A stretch of DNA of 17,245 nt, from NCBI GenBank assembly GCA_035444405.1, contig DAOMOP010000075.1:1-17245 (forward strand). The letters run 5' to 3'. A program made the position numbers and the translations under genes. The notes under the pieces were generated by a model, which saw only the letters and a list, made by a program, of their open reading frames with translations, was not told where the DNA came from and made no database searches. Shown here one piece after another: positions 1-6,949 of this stretch. This DNA is from DAOMOP01 sp035444405. Its GTDB lineage: Bacteria; Pseudomonadota; Gammaproteobacteria; Burkholderiales; Rhodocyclaceae. Every line of letters begins with the position of its first letter. The first letter of the stretch is position 1.

Positions 1-91
1 CGTTGGCGATATCGACGCCGCTGCCGTCGCTTTTCACGCGCACCTTGACGTTGTAGTCGATGACGCGTTTGACCGGGACCAGAATTTTCAC
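1..91 (-). CDS. etfB: Electron transfer flavoprotein beta subunit, N-terminal fragment (runs off left edge)
   Basis: The minus strand encodes 30 codons from a GTG start at 91 to the window edge. The product begins MKILVPVKRVIDYN, followed by a K-V-R-V-K segment and a GSGVDIAN stretch. This closely resembles the start of proteobacterial EtfB, the AMP-binding subunit of the EtfAB heterodimer that passes electrons from acyl-CoA dehydrogenases to ETF-quinone oxidoreductase. A GGAG ribosome site (minus strand, 99-102) lies 7 bases before the GTG, which supports the uncommon start codon. The gene follows the IclR regulator gene on the same strand after about 107 bp, so it may have its own promoter. 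Its place beside beta-oxidation genes fits, because ETF accepts electrons from that pathway. The identity rests on 30 residues only; etfA would be expected beyond the edge. Confidence 0.88.
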   Translation of the reverse strand, partial: MKILVPVKRVIDYNVKVRVKSDGSGVDIAN

Positions 92-141
92 TTCGTCACT
101 CCATGTTGGGACCGGCGCAGACCGGACGCGCGCGAGAATGC

Positions 142-157
142 CGGGCGGCCGCGCCCG
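142..157 (-). terminator. Possible hairpin between the IclR gene and etfB
   Basis: Six-base arms CGGGCG and CGCCCG flank a 4-base loop in the gap after the IclR gene stop. There is no T-run on either side, so an intrinsic terminator is only weakly supported. It could equally be chance at this GC content. The rest of the 92-198 gap shows only the etfB ribosome site. Confidence 0.2.
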
Positions 158-198
158 CAACGCGGACGGAGGTCGCCGGGCCGCCTCGGGCCGCGCGC

Positions 199-1041
199 TC
201 AGAGCTGGCCGAGTCGTGCTTGCAGGAACTTCACCGTTTCGATCAGCCGCGGCCGCACCTCCTCGAGCAGGAACTCGGGCGCGAGGCTGAAGGCCGGGCC
301 GCCGCAGTTGATCGACACCGGCGGCTGCCCTTCGCCGGGCACGAAGGCGACCGCGATTGCGTTGATCTCCTTCTGCCAGTCGCCGAACGAGGTGCAGCAG
401 CCGATCTCGCGGTATTGCGCGATCGACTTTTCGATGCCCGCGCGGATGCCGGGCCAGGCGAGCTCGTCGAGCTCGCGGGTGCTCTCGAACAGATCGCGCC
501 GCTCGCTGTCCGGGCACACCGCGAGGTACGCACGCCCCATCGCCGTCGTCGCGATCGGGATGCGCGAGCCGACATCGAGGCTCAGCGTCAGCGCCGATGC
601 GCTGCGGCAGTTCTCGACGTAGATCATGCTGAGCTTGTCGCGCACGCCGAGCGACACCATCGACTGCGAGAAGTCGGCGAGCTCCTGCATCAGCGGCCGC
701 GCCATGCGGCGCACGTCGAGCTTGGACAGCATCGCGGTGCCGAGCGCGAGTGTCGCGGTGCCGAGCCGGTACTTGCTGACGCTCGGCACGTAGTGCAGAT
801 AGCCGAGCTTGGTCAGCGTGTGCGTGAGCCGCGCGGCGGTCGAGCGCGGCAGCTTGCACGCCTCGGCGATCTCCTGATTGCCGAGCAACCGCTCGCCGGA
901 GCGGAAGCACGCGAGCACCTCGAGGCCGCGCGCGAGCGCGGTCACGAAGTGGCGATCCTCCTTCACGTTGCCCGAGACGTTGGCGGAGGGGCGGTCGTCA
1001 TCGAGGCCGTGGTCGTTGTTGCTTTCGCGCATGCGATCCAT
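199..1041 (-). CDS. IclR-family transcriptional regulator
   Basis: This is a 280-aa DNA-binding regulator of the IclR family. Residues about 33-94 form the winged helix-turn-helix: FVTALARGLEVLACF, then a LGNQEIAEACKLPRSTAARL helix-turn-helix, then a KYRLG wing. Residues about 110-280 form the GAF-like effector domain, with the usual ATTAMGRAYLA and GCCTSFGDWQKEINAIA blocks. IclR proteins often control catabolic operons in response to an aromatic or carboxylic acid or its CoA ester. I chose the ATG at 1041 because an AGGA lies 8 bases upstream. In-frame ATGs at 1071 and 1059 lack a clear site and would give up to 290 aa; one at 1032 is also possible. The gene is co-oriented with the ligase and monooxygenase genes, 89 bp after the latter. 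It is the obvious candidate controller of this locus, but that is inference. The family call is firm. Confidence 0.95.
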   Translation of the reverse strand: MDRMRESNNDHGLDDDRPSANVSGNVKEDRHFVTALARGLEVLACFRSGERLLGNQEIAEACKLPRSTAARLTHTLTKLGYLHYVPSVSKYRLGTATLALGTAMLSKLDVRRMARPLMQELADFSQSMVSLGVRDKLSMIYVENCRSASALTLSLDVGSRIPIATTAMGRAYLAVCPDSERRDLFESTRELDELAWPGIRAGIEKSIAQYREIGCCTSFGDWQKEINAIAVAFVPGEGQPPVSINCGGPAFSLAPEFLLEEVRPRLIETVKFLQARLGQL

Positions 1042-1130
1042 CCGAATCGTCCTGTCCATCACCAGCGGCATATCTTACGGTACCCCCGCGCGGCGGCGCG
1101 CCGCAACCTGTCGTGAATCTCGCGTGGCCT

Positions 1131-2105
1131 TCATTCCGGCCATGCCTCCGCAGCCAGTTCGCGGCGCGCGCTGGCATACTCGGCGCGCAGCGTCGCGACG
1201 ATCTCGCGCGCCGGCGCGACGTGCTCGATGCTCGCCACACTCTGGCCCGCGCCCCAGATGTCCTTCCACGGCTTGGCGCGCGTGCTGCCGAAGTTCATCG
1301 CCGACTTGTCGGCGGCCGGCAGCTGGTCGGGGTCGAGGCCGGCGGCGGTGATGCTCGCCTTCAGGTAGTTGCCGTGCACGCCGGTGAAGAACGGCGTGTA
1401 GACGATGTCCGCGGCGCGCGAGGCGACCACCATCTCCTTGTACGTCTCGGCGGCGTTGGCCTCGTCGCTGGCGATGAAGCGCGTGCCGATGTAGGCGAAG
1501 TCCGCGCCGAGCGCGCGCGCGGCGAGCACGCCGCGGCCGCTGGCGATCGCACCCGACAGCGCGAGCGGGCCGTCGAAGATGCGCCGCACCTCGGCGACCA
1601 GCGCGAACGGGCTCAGCGTGCCGGCATGACCGCCGGCGCCGGCGGCGACCAGGATCAGGCCGTCGACGCCGGCCTCGAGCGCCTTCTCGGCGTGGCGCAG
1701 GTTGGTCACGTCGTGGAACACCTTGCCGCCGTAGGCATGCACGGCATCGACGACGTCGTGCGGGGCGCGCAGGCTGGTGATGATGAGCGGCACGCGGTGG
1801 CGCACGCAGGCCTCGAGATCCTGTTCGAGGCGGTCGTTCGAGCGGTGCACGATCTGGTTGACCGCGAACGGCGCGACGCGCGCTTCGGGGTGGGCGCGGC
1901 GATAGGCGTCGAGCGCCTCGCCGATCTCGGTGAGCCACTCGTCGAGCAGCGACTGCGGGCGCGCGTTGAGCGCCGGGAACGAGCCGATCACGCCGCTCGT
2001 GCATTGCGCGATCACCAGCGACGGGTTCGAGACGATGAACATCGGCGCGCAGATGACCGGCAGCGACATCTGCGCGTGCAGCGTGGCGGTGAGGCTGTGC
2101 GTCAT
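1131..2105 (-). CDS. Nitronate monooxygenase-like FMN oxidoreductase (2-nitropropane dioxygenase family)
   Basis: A 324-aa TIM-barrel flavoprotein of the nitronate monooxygenase/FabK superfamily. Visible signatures are the N-terminal PVICAPMFIVSNP strand and loop, the GAGGHAG motif at 156-162 with the conserved His160, the phosphate-binding GAIASGRGV at 185-193, and GADFAYIGTRFIAS at 200-213. The length is normal for the family. The ATG at 2105 has a GGAG 6 bases upstream; an upstream in-frame ATG at 2162 would add 19 unconserved residues. It lies 64 bp after the acyl-CoA ligase gene on the same strand, so the two are probably cotranscribed. Members oxidise alkyl nitronates, but many annotated ones have unknown substrates and some are NAD(P)H:quinone or enoyl reductases. 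Beside a ligase and beta-oxidation genes, a CoA-ester redox role is an open alternative. The family is certain, the substrate is not. Confidence 0.93.
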   Translation of the reverse strand: MTHSLTATLHAQMSLPVICAPMFIVSNPSLVIAQCTSGVIGSFPALNARPQSLLDEWLTEIGEALDAYRRAHPEARVAPFAVNQIVHRSNDRLEQDLEACVRHRVPLIITSLRAPHDVVDAVHAYGGKVFHDVTNLRHAEKALEAGVDGLILVAAGAGGHAGTLSPFALVAEVRRIFDGPLALSGAIASGRGVLAARALGADFAYIGTRFIASDEANAAETYKEMVVASRAADIVYTPFFTGVHGNYLKASITAAGLDPDQLPAADKSAMNFGSTRAKPWKDIWGAGQSVASIEHVAPAREIVATLRAEYASARRELAAEAWPE

Positions 2106-2169
2106 GGTTGGCTCCACGGGCGGGGGGACAAGAGATCGTTCGCGCGATTGTGCACGTCGCAAGGTCCGC

Positions 2170-3711
2170 TCACGAGGCGGCCTCGTCGCCGAGGCCGGCG
2201 GCGAGGCGGCGCAGCTCGGCCTTCAGGATCTTGCCGGTCGCCGAGGCCGGCATCTGCTCGAGCACGACGATGCGCGCGGGCACCTTGTACGGCGACAGGT
2301 TTGCGCGCAGGTACGCGAGCAGCGCCGCCTCGTCGAGGCTACGGCCAGCGACCGGCTCGATGAACGCGACGACCTCCTCGTTGCCGTCCACGTCGCGGCC
2401 GACCACGGCCGACTGCACGACGTCCGGGTGGCTGTCGAGCACCTGCTCGACCTCGACCGGATAGACGTTGAAACCCGAGCGGATGATCAGCTCCTTCGCG
2501 CGCCCTTCGATGGTGATCGCGCCGTCGGGGGCGATGCGTGCGAGGTCGCCGGTGCGCAGCCAGCCGTCGGGCGTGAGCACTTCGGCGCTGAGCTCGGGAG
2601 CGCGGTAGTAGCCCTTCATCACGTTCGGTCCGCGCACCCACAGCTCGCCGACGCCGTCCGCGCCGTCCGCGCCGCGCAGTTTCACCTCGATGCCGGGGAT
2701 GGCCGGGCCGACCGAGCAGTCGCTGCGCGGCGCGTCGAGCCGCGTCTGGCAGATCGACGGCGATGCCTCGGTCATGCCATAGCCGTTGTTGAGCGTGAGG
2801 CCGAACGCACGCTCGAAGCCCTCCTTGACCGCTGCGGTGAGCGGTGAGCCGCCCGACTGCGCGACGCGCAGCCGCGGCGCGACGAGCGCCGTGCCGCTGC
2901 GCGCCGCCCAGTCGAGCAGGCGCGCGTACATCGCCGGCACGCCGTGCAGCACCGTCACGCCGTCGTGCGCGAGCGCGTGCGCGAGCGCCTCGGGTGCGAA
3001 GCGCGGCACGAGCTGCAGCGCCGCGCCGCTCACCAGCGCCGCGCCGAGCAGCGACGACAGCCCATACACGTGCGACAGCGGCAGCACGCCATAGATCACG
3101 TCGTCGGGCACGAGGCGGCGCATGTTGCGGCTGTTCTCGGCGACGAAGAGCAGATTGCGGTGCGTGAGCATCACCGCCTTCGCGGCGCCGGTGGTGCCGG
3201 AGGTGTACACGAGCGCGGCGACCTGCTCGGCGCCGTCGGCGCACACCGGCTCGGGCGCGGCCTCGGCGAGCGGGCCGACGCGCAGCGCGCCGATCACCGG
3301 AAAGTCGAGCGCCTCGGCGCCGGCCGCCTCGGCATGCTGCGCGGCGTCCGGCGAGCTGCGGTCGAAATACACCGCGCGGCGCGCGCCCGAGTGGGCGAGG
3401 TAGGTGTCGATCTCGCGCCGCGACAGGCGCGCGTTGACGGTGGCCGACCACGCGTCGAGGCTGCTCAGCGCGAGAATCGTCACCGCGAGCGCGACGCAGT
3501 TCTCGCCGACCAGCAGCACGCGATCGCCGGCGCGCACGCCCAGCGCCGCGAGCCGCGCCGCGACGGCGGCGACCGCGTCGGGCAGTTCCCCGTAGCGCAG
3601 CGTCGTGTGTGCGTCGATCAGCGCGTTCGCCTGCGGGCGCTCGCGGCTCCATCTCGCGAACGCCTGATGCATGCGCTGCGGCAGTTCCTGTTGGGGCGCG
3701 GCAGTAACCAT
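2170..3711 (-). CDS. AMP-dependent acyl-CoA ligase (ANL superfamily)
   Basis: A 513-aa adenylate-forming enzyme that activates a carboxylic acid with ATP and CoA through an acyl-AMP intermediate. All core motifs are present: the P-loop YTSGTTGAAK at 169-178, NGYGMTE at 309-315, TGDL with Asp389, GRAKELIIRSGFN at 403-415 including the hinge, and TGKILK with the catalytic Lys494. The length is typical of medium/long-chain or aromatic acyl-CoA ligases. I chose the ATG at 3711, with GGGAG about 5 bases upstream; an in-frame ATG at 3738 has no site. It is the first gene of the leftward arm, diverging from the dehydrogenase gene across a 419-bp control region that holds the repeated palindrome. The natural inference is that it activates the acid imported by the TAXI-TRAP system. 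The substrate cannot be read from the sequence. Confidence 0.95.
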   Translation of the reverse strand: MVTAAPQQELPQRMHQAFARWSRERPQANALIDAHTTLRYGELPDAVAAVAARLAALGVRAGDRVLLVGENCVALAVTILALSSLDAWSATVNARLSRREIDTYLAHSGARRAVYFDRSSPDAAQHAEAAGAEALDFPVIGALRVGPLAEAAPEPVCADGAEQVAALVYTSGTTGAAKAVMLTHRNLLFVAENSRNMRRLVPDDVIYGVLPLSHVYGLSSLLGAALVSGAALQLVPRFAPEALAHALAHDGVTVLHGVPAMYARLLDWAARSGTALVAPRLRVAQSGGSPLTAAVKEGFERAFGLTLNNGYGMTEASPSICQTRLDAPRSDCSVGPAIPGIEVKLRGADGADGVGELWVRGPNVMKGYYRAPELSAEVLTPDGWLRTGDLARIAPDGAITIEGRAKELIIRSGFNVYPVEVEQVLDSHPDVVQSAVVGRDVDGNEEVVAFIEPVAGRSLDEAALLAYLRANLSPYKVPARIVVLEQMPASATGKILKAELRRLAAGLGDEAAS

Positions 3712-3821
3712 CGTGTCTCCCGAATGTTCGATAAGCAAAGACGTCCGCGATGCGGTGTCGCGGGCTCGGCGTGAATGCTTGCACAGAGCTCGCCAAAACG
3801 CAACTGAAAACAGACATTAAT

Positions 3822-3834
3822 TCTGCAGTGCAGA
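3822..3834. promoter_or_regulatory. Operator copy 1 (perfect 13-bp palindrome)
   Basis: TCTGCA-G-TGCAGA is perfectly symmetric about position 3828. It lies about 110 bp upstream of the ligase start. Its centre is 189 bp from copy 2, close to 18 helical turns, so both copies would face the same side of the DNA. The binding protein is inferred; the neighbouring IclR regulator is a candidate. Confidence 0.65.
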
Positions 3835-4011
3835 TCGTAACTGTCCGGCTATACGATCGCGCCAGCCTTGCGTGATGCCTGCCTGGATATTCTTGCGGGT
3901 CTTCTCGATCGGTCACGAACACTATTTTCGCGGGGACGCATCAAATGTTCAACGATTGCCGGAGCGGTCCGACGGAACGGGGAAACGCAGCGGCTCGGTC
4001 ATCGTCGCATT

Positions 4012-4022
4012 CTGCAATGCAG
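4012..4022. promoter_or_regulatory. Operator copy 2 (perfect 11-bp palindrome)
   Basis: CTGCA-A-TGCAG, centred at 4017, lies just upstream of the predicted -35 of the dehydrogenase promoter. The core is identical to copy 4 and matches copy 1 except at the central base. Confidence 0.65.
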
Positions 4023-4034
4023 TCGACAAGACCG

Positions 4035-4064
4035 TTGACAGCGACGTCCTTTCAACACTAAAGT
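4035..4064 (+). promoter_or_regulatory. Predicted sigma70 promoter for the dehydrogenase-thiolase-TRAP arm
   Basis: A perfect TTGACA -35 at 4035-4040 and a TAAAGT -10 at 4059-4064 (4 of 6 matches) are separated by 18 bp. The predicted start site, about 4071, falls at the edge of operator copy 3, and copy 4 lies just downstream. This arrangement is typical of repression by occlusion. The leader to the ATG at 4131 would be about 60 nt. Confidence 0.6.
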
Positions 4065-4072
4065 GCGCCGTA

Positions 4073-4083
4073 CTGCAGCGCAG
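4073..4083. promoter_or_regulatory. Operator copy 3 (one mismatch)
   Basis: CTGCA-G-CGCAG, centred at 4078, has one arm mismatch from the palindrome. It overlaps the predicted transcription start and sits 15 bp centre-to-centre from copy 4. Confidence 0.55.
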
Positions 4084-4087
4084 ACGT

Positions 4088-4098
4088 CTGCAATGCAG
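4088..4098. promoter_or_regulatory. Operator copy 4 (perfect 11-bp palindrome)
   Basis: CTGCA-A-TGCAG, centred at 4093, is identical to copy 2 and falls in the predicted leader about 20 nt past the start site. With copy 3 it forms a tandem pair. Confidence 0.6.
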
Positions 4099-4130
4099 GC
4101 GTCCGCCTTGACACGACTGAAGGAGTTTTC

Positions 4131-5672
4131 ATGCAAGCTTCGACAACCACAGCGGCAGTTTCGCGCACGCAACGCATCGGCGTGGTCGGCTGCGGCCTGA
4201 TGGGGCGTGGCATCGCGCAGATCGCCGCGCAGGCCGGCGACCGCGTGGTGCTGCTCGACAAGCAGGCCGGCGCGGCCGACAAGGCGCGCGACGGCCTGCG
4301 CGACACCTGGGAGCGTCTCGCCGCGCGCGGCAAGCTGGCTGCGGCCGACGCCGAGCGCGCGCTCGCGAACGTCGCGGTGGCGGCCGGGCTCGAGGACCTG
4401 CGCGGCTGCGACGTCGTCGTCGAGGCGATCGTCGAGGACCTCGCGATCAAGCGCGCGCTGTTCGCCGAGCTCGAAGAGGCGCTCGGACCCGACGCGATCC
4501 TCGCGACCAACACCTCGTCGCTGTCGGTGACGGCGATCGCCGCCGGCCTCGCGCATCCGCAGCGTGTGGCGGGCTTTCATTTCTTCAGCCCGGTGCCGCT
4601 GATGAAGATCGTCGAGGTCGTCGACGGCGTGCTCACCGACGCGGCGGTCGGCGACCGGCTGCTCGCGCTCGGCGCGCGCTGGGGTCACACCGCGGTGCGC
4701 ACGCAGGACACGCCGGGCTTCATCGTCAACCACGCCGGTCGTGGCTTCGGCACCGAGGGGCTGCGCATCCTCGCCGAGTCGGTCGCCGAGCATCCGGTGC
4801 TCGACCGCATCCTGCGCGATTGCGCGGGCTTCCGGCTTGGCCCGTGCGAGCTGCTCGACCTGACCGGCCTAGACGTGTCCGCGCCGGTGATGGACTCGAT
4901 CTACCACCAGTACTACGAGGAGCCGCGCTTCCGCCCGCAGCCGCTGCTGCGCACGCGGCTGGCGGCCGGGCTGCTGGGTCGCAAGAGCGGGCGCGGCTTC
5001 TATGTGTATGGCGCGGACGGCAAGCCCGAGGCGGTGGCCGAGCATTCGGTGCCGGCGGTGCGCGCCGAGCGCGTGTGGGTGAGCCGCGCGCGGCCCGAGC
5101 TCGCCGAGCGCGTCGTCGCGCTGGTGCGCGCCCTCGGTGCCACCGTGTCGGACGCCGAGCGCCCCGCTGACGACGACTTGATCGTCGTCACGCCGCTCGG
5201 CGAGGATGCGACGCAATGCGTTGCGCGCGAAGCGCTCGACGCGCGCCGCACGGTCGCCGTCGATGCGCTGTTCGACCTCGCGCGCCGCCGCGTCGTGATG
5301 AGCACGCCGGCGACCGCGCCCGCATGGCGCGAGCGTGCGCTGGGCCTCTTCGGCGCCGACGGCACGCCGGTCGACGCGATCCGCGACAGCGCCGGACTGG
5401 TGGCGCAGCGTGTCGTCGCCCATATTGTGAACATCGCGTGCGAGATCGCGCAGCTCGGCATCGCCGCGCCGGCCGACATCGACCGTGCGGTCACGCTCGG
5501 CCTTGGTTACCCACTCGGGCCGCTGGCGTGGGGCGATGCGCTCGCGCCGGCGGTCGTGCTCGAACTTCTCACCAACCTGCAGGCCGCCACCGGCGACCCG
5601 CGCTATCGCCCGAGCACCTGGCTGCGCCGCCGCGCCGCGCTCGGCCTGTCGCTGCTCACCCCGGAGATCTGA
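4131..5672 (+). CDS. paaH-like: 3-hydroxyacyl-CoA dehydrogenase, PaaH/3-hydroxyadipyl-CoA type
   Basis: A 513-aa NAD-dependent dehydrogenase that oxidises a 3-hydroxyacyl-CoA to the 3-oxoacyl-CoA. The Rossmann motif is GVVGCGLMGRG (GxGxxG, Gly20-Gly25). NTSSLSVT at 127-134 is the substrate loop. The catalytic His-Glu pair is His150 (GFHFFSP) and Glu162 (KIVEVV). The first 3HCDH C-terminal domain includes LLGRKSGRGFYVY at 281-293; a second, partial copy near the C-terminus carries GYPLGPLAWGD at 459-469. This roughly 500-aa two-domain layout is that of PaaH/DcaH-type enzymes rather than the 280-aa Hbd type. There is no fused hydratase. AGGAG at 4121-4125 supports the start. It is the first gene of the rightward arm and the thiolase gene starts 3 bp after its stop. 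The enzyme class is firm; a dicarboxylyl-CoA substrate is inferred from the partner thiolase. Confidence 0.95.
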   Translation: MQASTTTAAVSRTQRIGVVGCGLMGRGIAQIAAQAGDRVVLLDKQAGAADKARDGLRDTWERLAARGKLAAADAERALANVAVAAGLEDLRGCDVVVEAIVEDLAIKRALFAELEEALGPDAILATNTSSLSVTAIAAGLAHPQRVAGFHFFSPVPLMKIVEVVDGVLTDAAVGDRLLALGARWGHTAVRTQDTPGFIVNHAGRGFGTEGLRILAESVAEHPVLDRILRDCAGFRLGPCELLDLTGLDVSAPVMDSIYHQYYEEPRFRPQPLLRTRLAAGLLGRKSGRGFYVYGADGKPEAVAEHSVPAVRAERVWVSRARPELAERVVALVRALGATVSDAERPADDDLIVVTPLGEDATQCVAREALDARRTVAVDALFDLARRRVVMSTPATAPAWRERALGLFGADGTPVDAIRDSAGLVAQRVVAHIVNIACEIAQLGIAAPADIDRAVTLGLGYPLGPLAWGDALAPAVVLELLTNLQAATGDPRYRPSTWLRRRAALGLSLLTPEI

Positions 5673-5675
5673 ACC

Positions 5676-6878
5676 ATGCTCGACGCCTATATCTACGATG
5701 GACTGCGCACCCCCTTCGGCCGCCACGCCGGCGCGCTCGCACCGGTGCGCCCGGACGACCTCGTCGCCGACGTGATGGCCGCGCTGGTCGCGCGCAACCC
5801 GTGGCCGGCCGACGCGATCGAGGACGTCGTGCTCGGCAACACCACCCAGGCCGGCGAGGACGCGCGCAACGTCGCGCGCTTCGCGGCGCTGCTCGCCGGC
5901 TTTCCCGACAGCGTGCCGGGGCAGACCGTCAATCGCCTGTGCGCGAGCGGGCTTGCCGCGGTCGCCGATGTCGCGCGCGCGATCACCGCCGGCGAGGGCG
6001 AGCTGTATCTGGCCGGTGGTGTCGAGAGCATGAGCCGCGCCCCGTTCGTGCTCGCCAAGGCCGAGGCCGCCTACAGCCGCGAGTTCCGCATGTTCGACAC
6101 GACCATCGGCGCGCGCTTTCCGAACCCGCGCTTCGTCGCGAAGCACGGCGGGCACTCGATGCCCGAGACCGGCGACAACGTCGCGCACGAGTTCGGCATC
6201 ACGCGCGAGGAGGCCGACCGCTTCGCCGCCGCGTCGCAGCAGAAATACGAGGCGGCGCGCGCCGCGGGCTTCTTCCGTGACGAGATCCACGCGGTGTCGG
6301 TGCCGACCGGGCGCAAGAGCCCGCCGGTCGAGGTCGCCGAGGACGAGCACCCGCGCCCGCAGTCGACCTTCGAGTCGCTGGCGAAGCTGAAGCCGCTGTT
6401 CGAAGGCGGCGTCGTCACCGCCGGCAACGCGTCGGGCGTCAATGACGGCGCGGCGGCGCTCTTGATCGGCAGCCGCGCGGCCGGCGAGCGCGCCGGCAAG
6501 GCGCCGATGGCGCGCATCCTGTCGTCGGCCGCCGCCGGGGTGGCGCCGCGCATCATGGGCGTCGGCCCGGCCTACGCGATCCCGAAGGCGCTCGAGCGCG
6601 CCGGCCTGACGCTCGCCGACGTCGATCTGATCGAGATCAACGAGGCCTTCGCGAGCCAGGTGCTCGGCTGCCTGAAGATCATGGGTCTGGACGCGAACGA
6701 TGCGCGCGTCAATCCGAACGGCGGCGCGATCGCGCTGGGCCATCCGCTCGGTGCGTCGGGCGCGCGTCTGGCGCTGACCGCCGCGCGCGAGCTCGCGCGG
6801 CGCGGCGGCCGCTACGCGGTCGTGAGCCTGTGCATAGGCATCGGCCAGGGCCTCGCGGTCGTCATCGAACGAAGCTGA
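5676..6878 (+). CDS. Acetyl-CoA acyltransferase (thiolase), PcaF/PaaJ-like
   Basis: A 400-aa degradative thiolase that cleaves a 3-oxoacyl-CoA with CoA to acetyl-CoA and a shortened acyl-CoA. Nucleophile Cys89 lies in NRLCASG, NEAFA is at 322-326, His356 lies in GHPLGASGAR, and the acid/base Cys386 in CIGIGQG. The segments GGVESMSRAPFV, DTTIGARFPNP and DEHPRPQST resemble 3-oxoadipyl-CoA thiolases (PcaF, PaaJ) more than fatty-acid FadA. This hints at a dicarboxylyl or related substrate. The start follows the dehydrogenase stop by 3 bp, with GGAG at 5663-5666 inside the upstream gene, so translation is probably coupled. Length and catalytic residues are complete. The substrate remains open. Confidence 0.95.
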   Translation: MLDAYIYDGLRTPFGRHAGALAPVRPDDLVADVMAALVARNPWPADAIEDVVLGNTTQAGEDARNVARFAALLAGFPDSVPGQTVNRLCASGLAAVADVARAITAGEGELYLAGGVESMSRAPFVLAKAEAAYSREFRMFDTTIGARFPNPRFVAKHGGHSMPETGDNVAHEFGITREEADRFAAASQQKYEAARAAGFFRDEIHAVSVPTGRKSPPVEVAEDEHPRPQSTFESLAKLKPLFEGGVVTAGNASGVNDGAAALLIGSRAAGERAGKAPMARILSSAAAGVAPRIMGVGPAYAIPKALERAGLTLADVDLIEINEAFASQVLGCLKIMGLDANDARVNPNGGAIALGHPLGASGARLALTAARELARRGGRYAVVSLCIGIGQGLAVVIERS

Positions 6879-6949
6879 ATCACCCCCTATCACGATTACA
6901 CGCTGCACCCACACGTTTCAAGCTCGCACGAGCGAGGAGGAGAGAACCC

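Larger units (their letters stand above)
3712..4130. promoter_or_regulatory. Divergent control region between ligase and dehydrogenase arms
   Basis: This 419-bp stretch holds no convincing gene. It is visibly less GC-rich than its flanks, as expected for promoters. It contains the forward promoter at 4035-4064 and four copies of the palindrome CTGCA-N-TGCAG (given separately). One copy is near the ligase side and three are near the dehydrogenase side. The minus-strand ligase promoter is not clear: a TTACGA at 3836-3841 and a TAATGT at 3815-3820 (minus strand) would have a 15-bp spacer containing the 3823-3833 operator, which is a weak match. Confidence 0.75.

Noticed and set aside
1093..1104. 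GCGGCG/CGCCGC palindrome between the monooxygenase and IclR genes as a terminator
   Set aside because: There is no loop and no T-run, and such palindromes are frequent at this GC content.
4012..4098. LexA (SOS) boxes
   Set aside because: CTG...CAG ends are shared with LexA sites, but these are 11-bp palindromes with a single central base, not CTGT-N8-ACAG.
3872..4111. 79-codon open frame in the divergent control region
   Set aside because: It has no ribosome site or recognisable domain, and it runs through the promoter and three operators.
5676..6878. Calling the thiolase pcaF or paaJ outright
   Set aside because: The motifs resemble those enzymes, but no protocatechuate or phenylacetate genes adjoin. 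Substrate specificity cannot be read from sequence alone.
4869..6914. 681-codon open frame on the minus strand opposite the dehydrogenase and thiolase genes
   Set aside because: It is antisense to two genes with full catalytic motifs. Its composition is Arg/Ala/His-rich with no domain, typical of a shadow frame in high-GC DNA.
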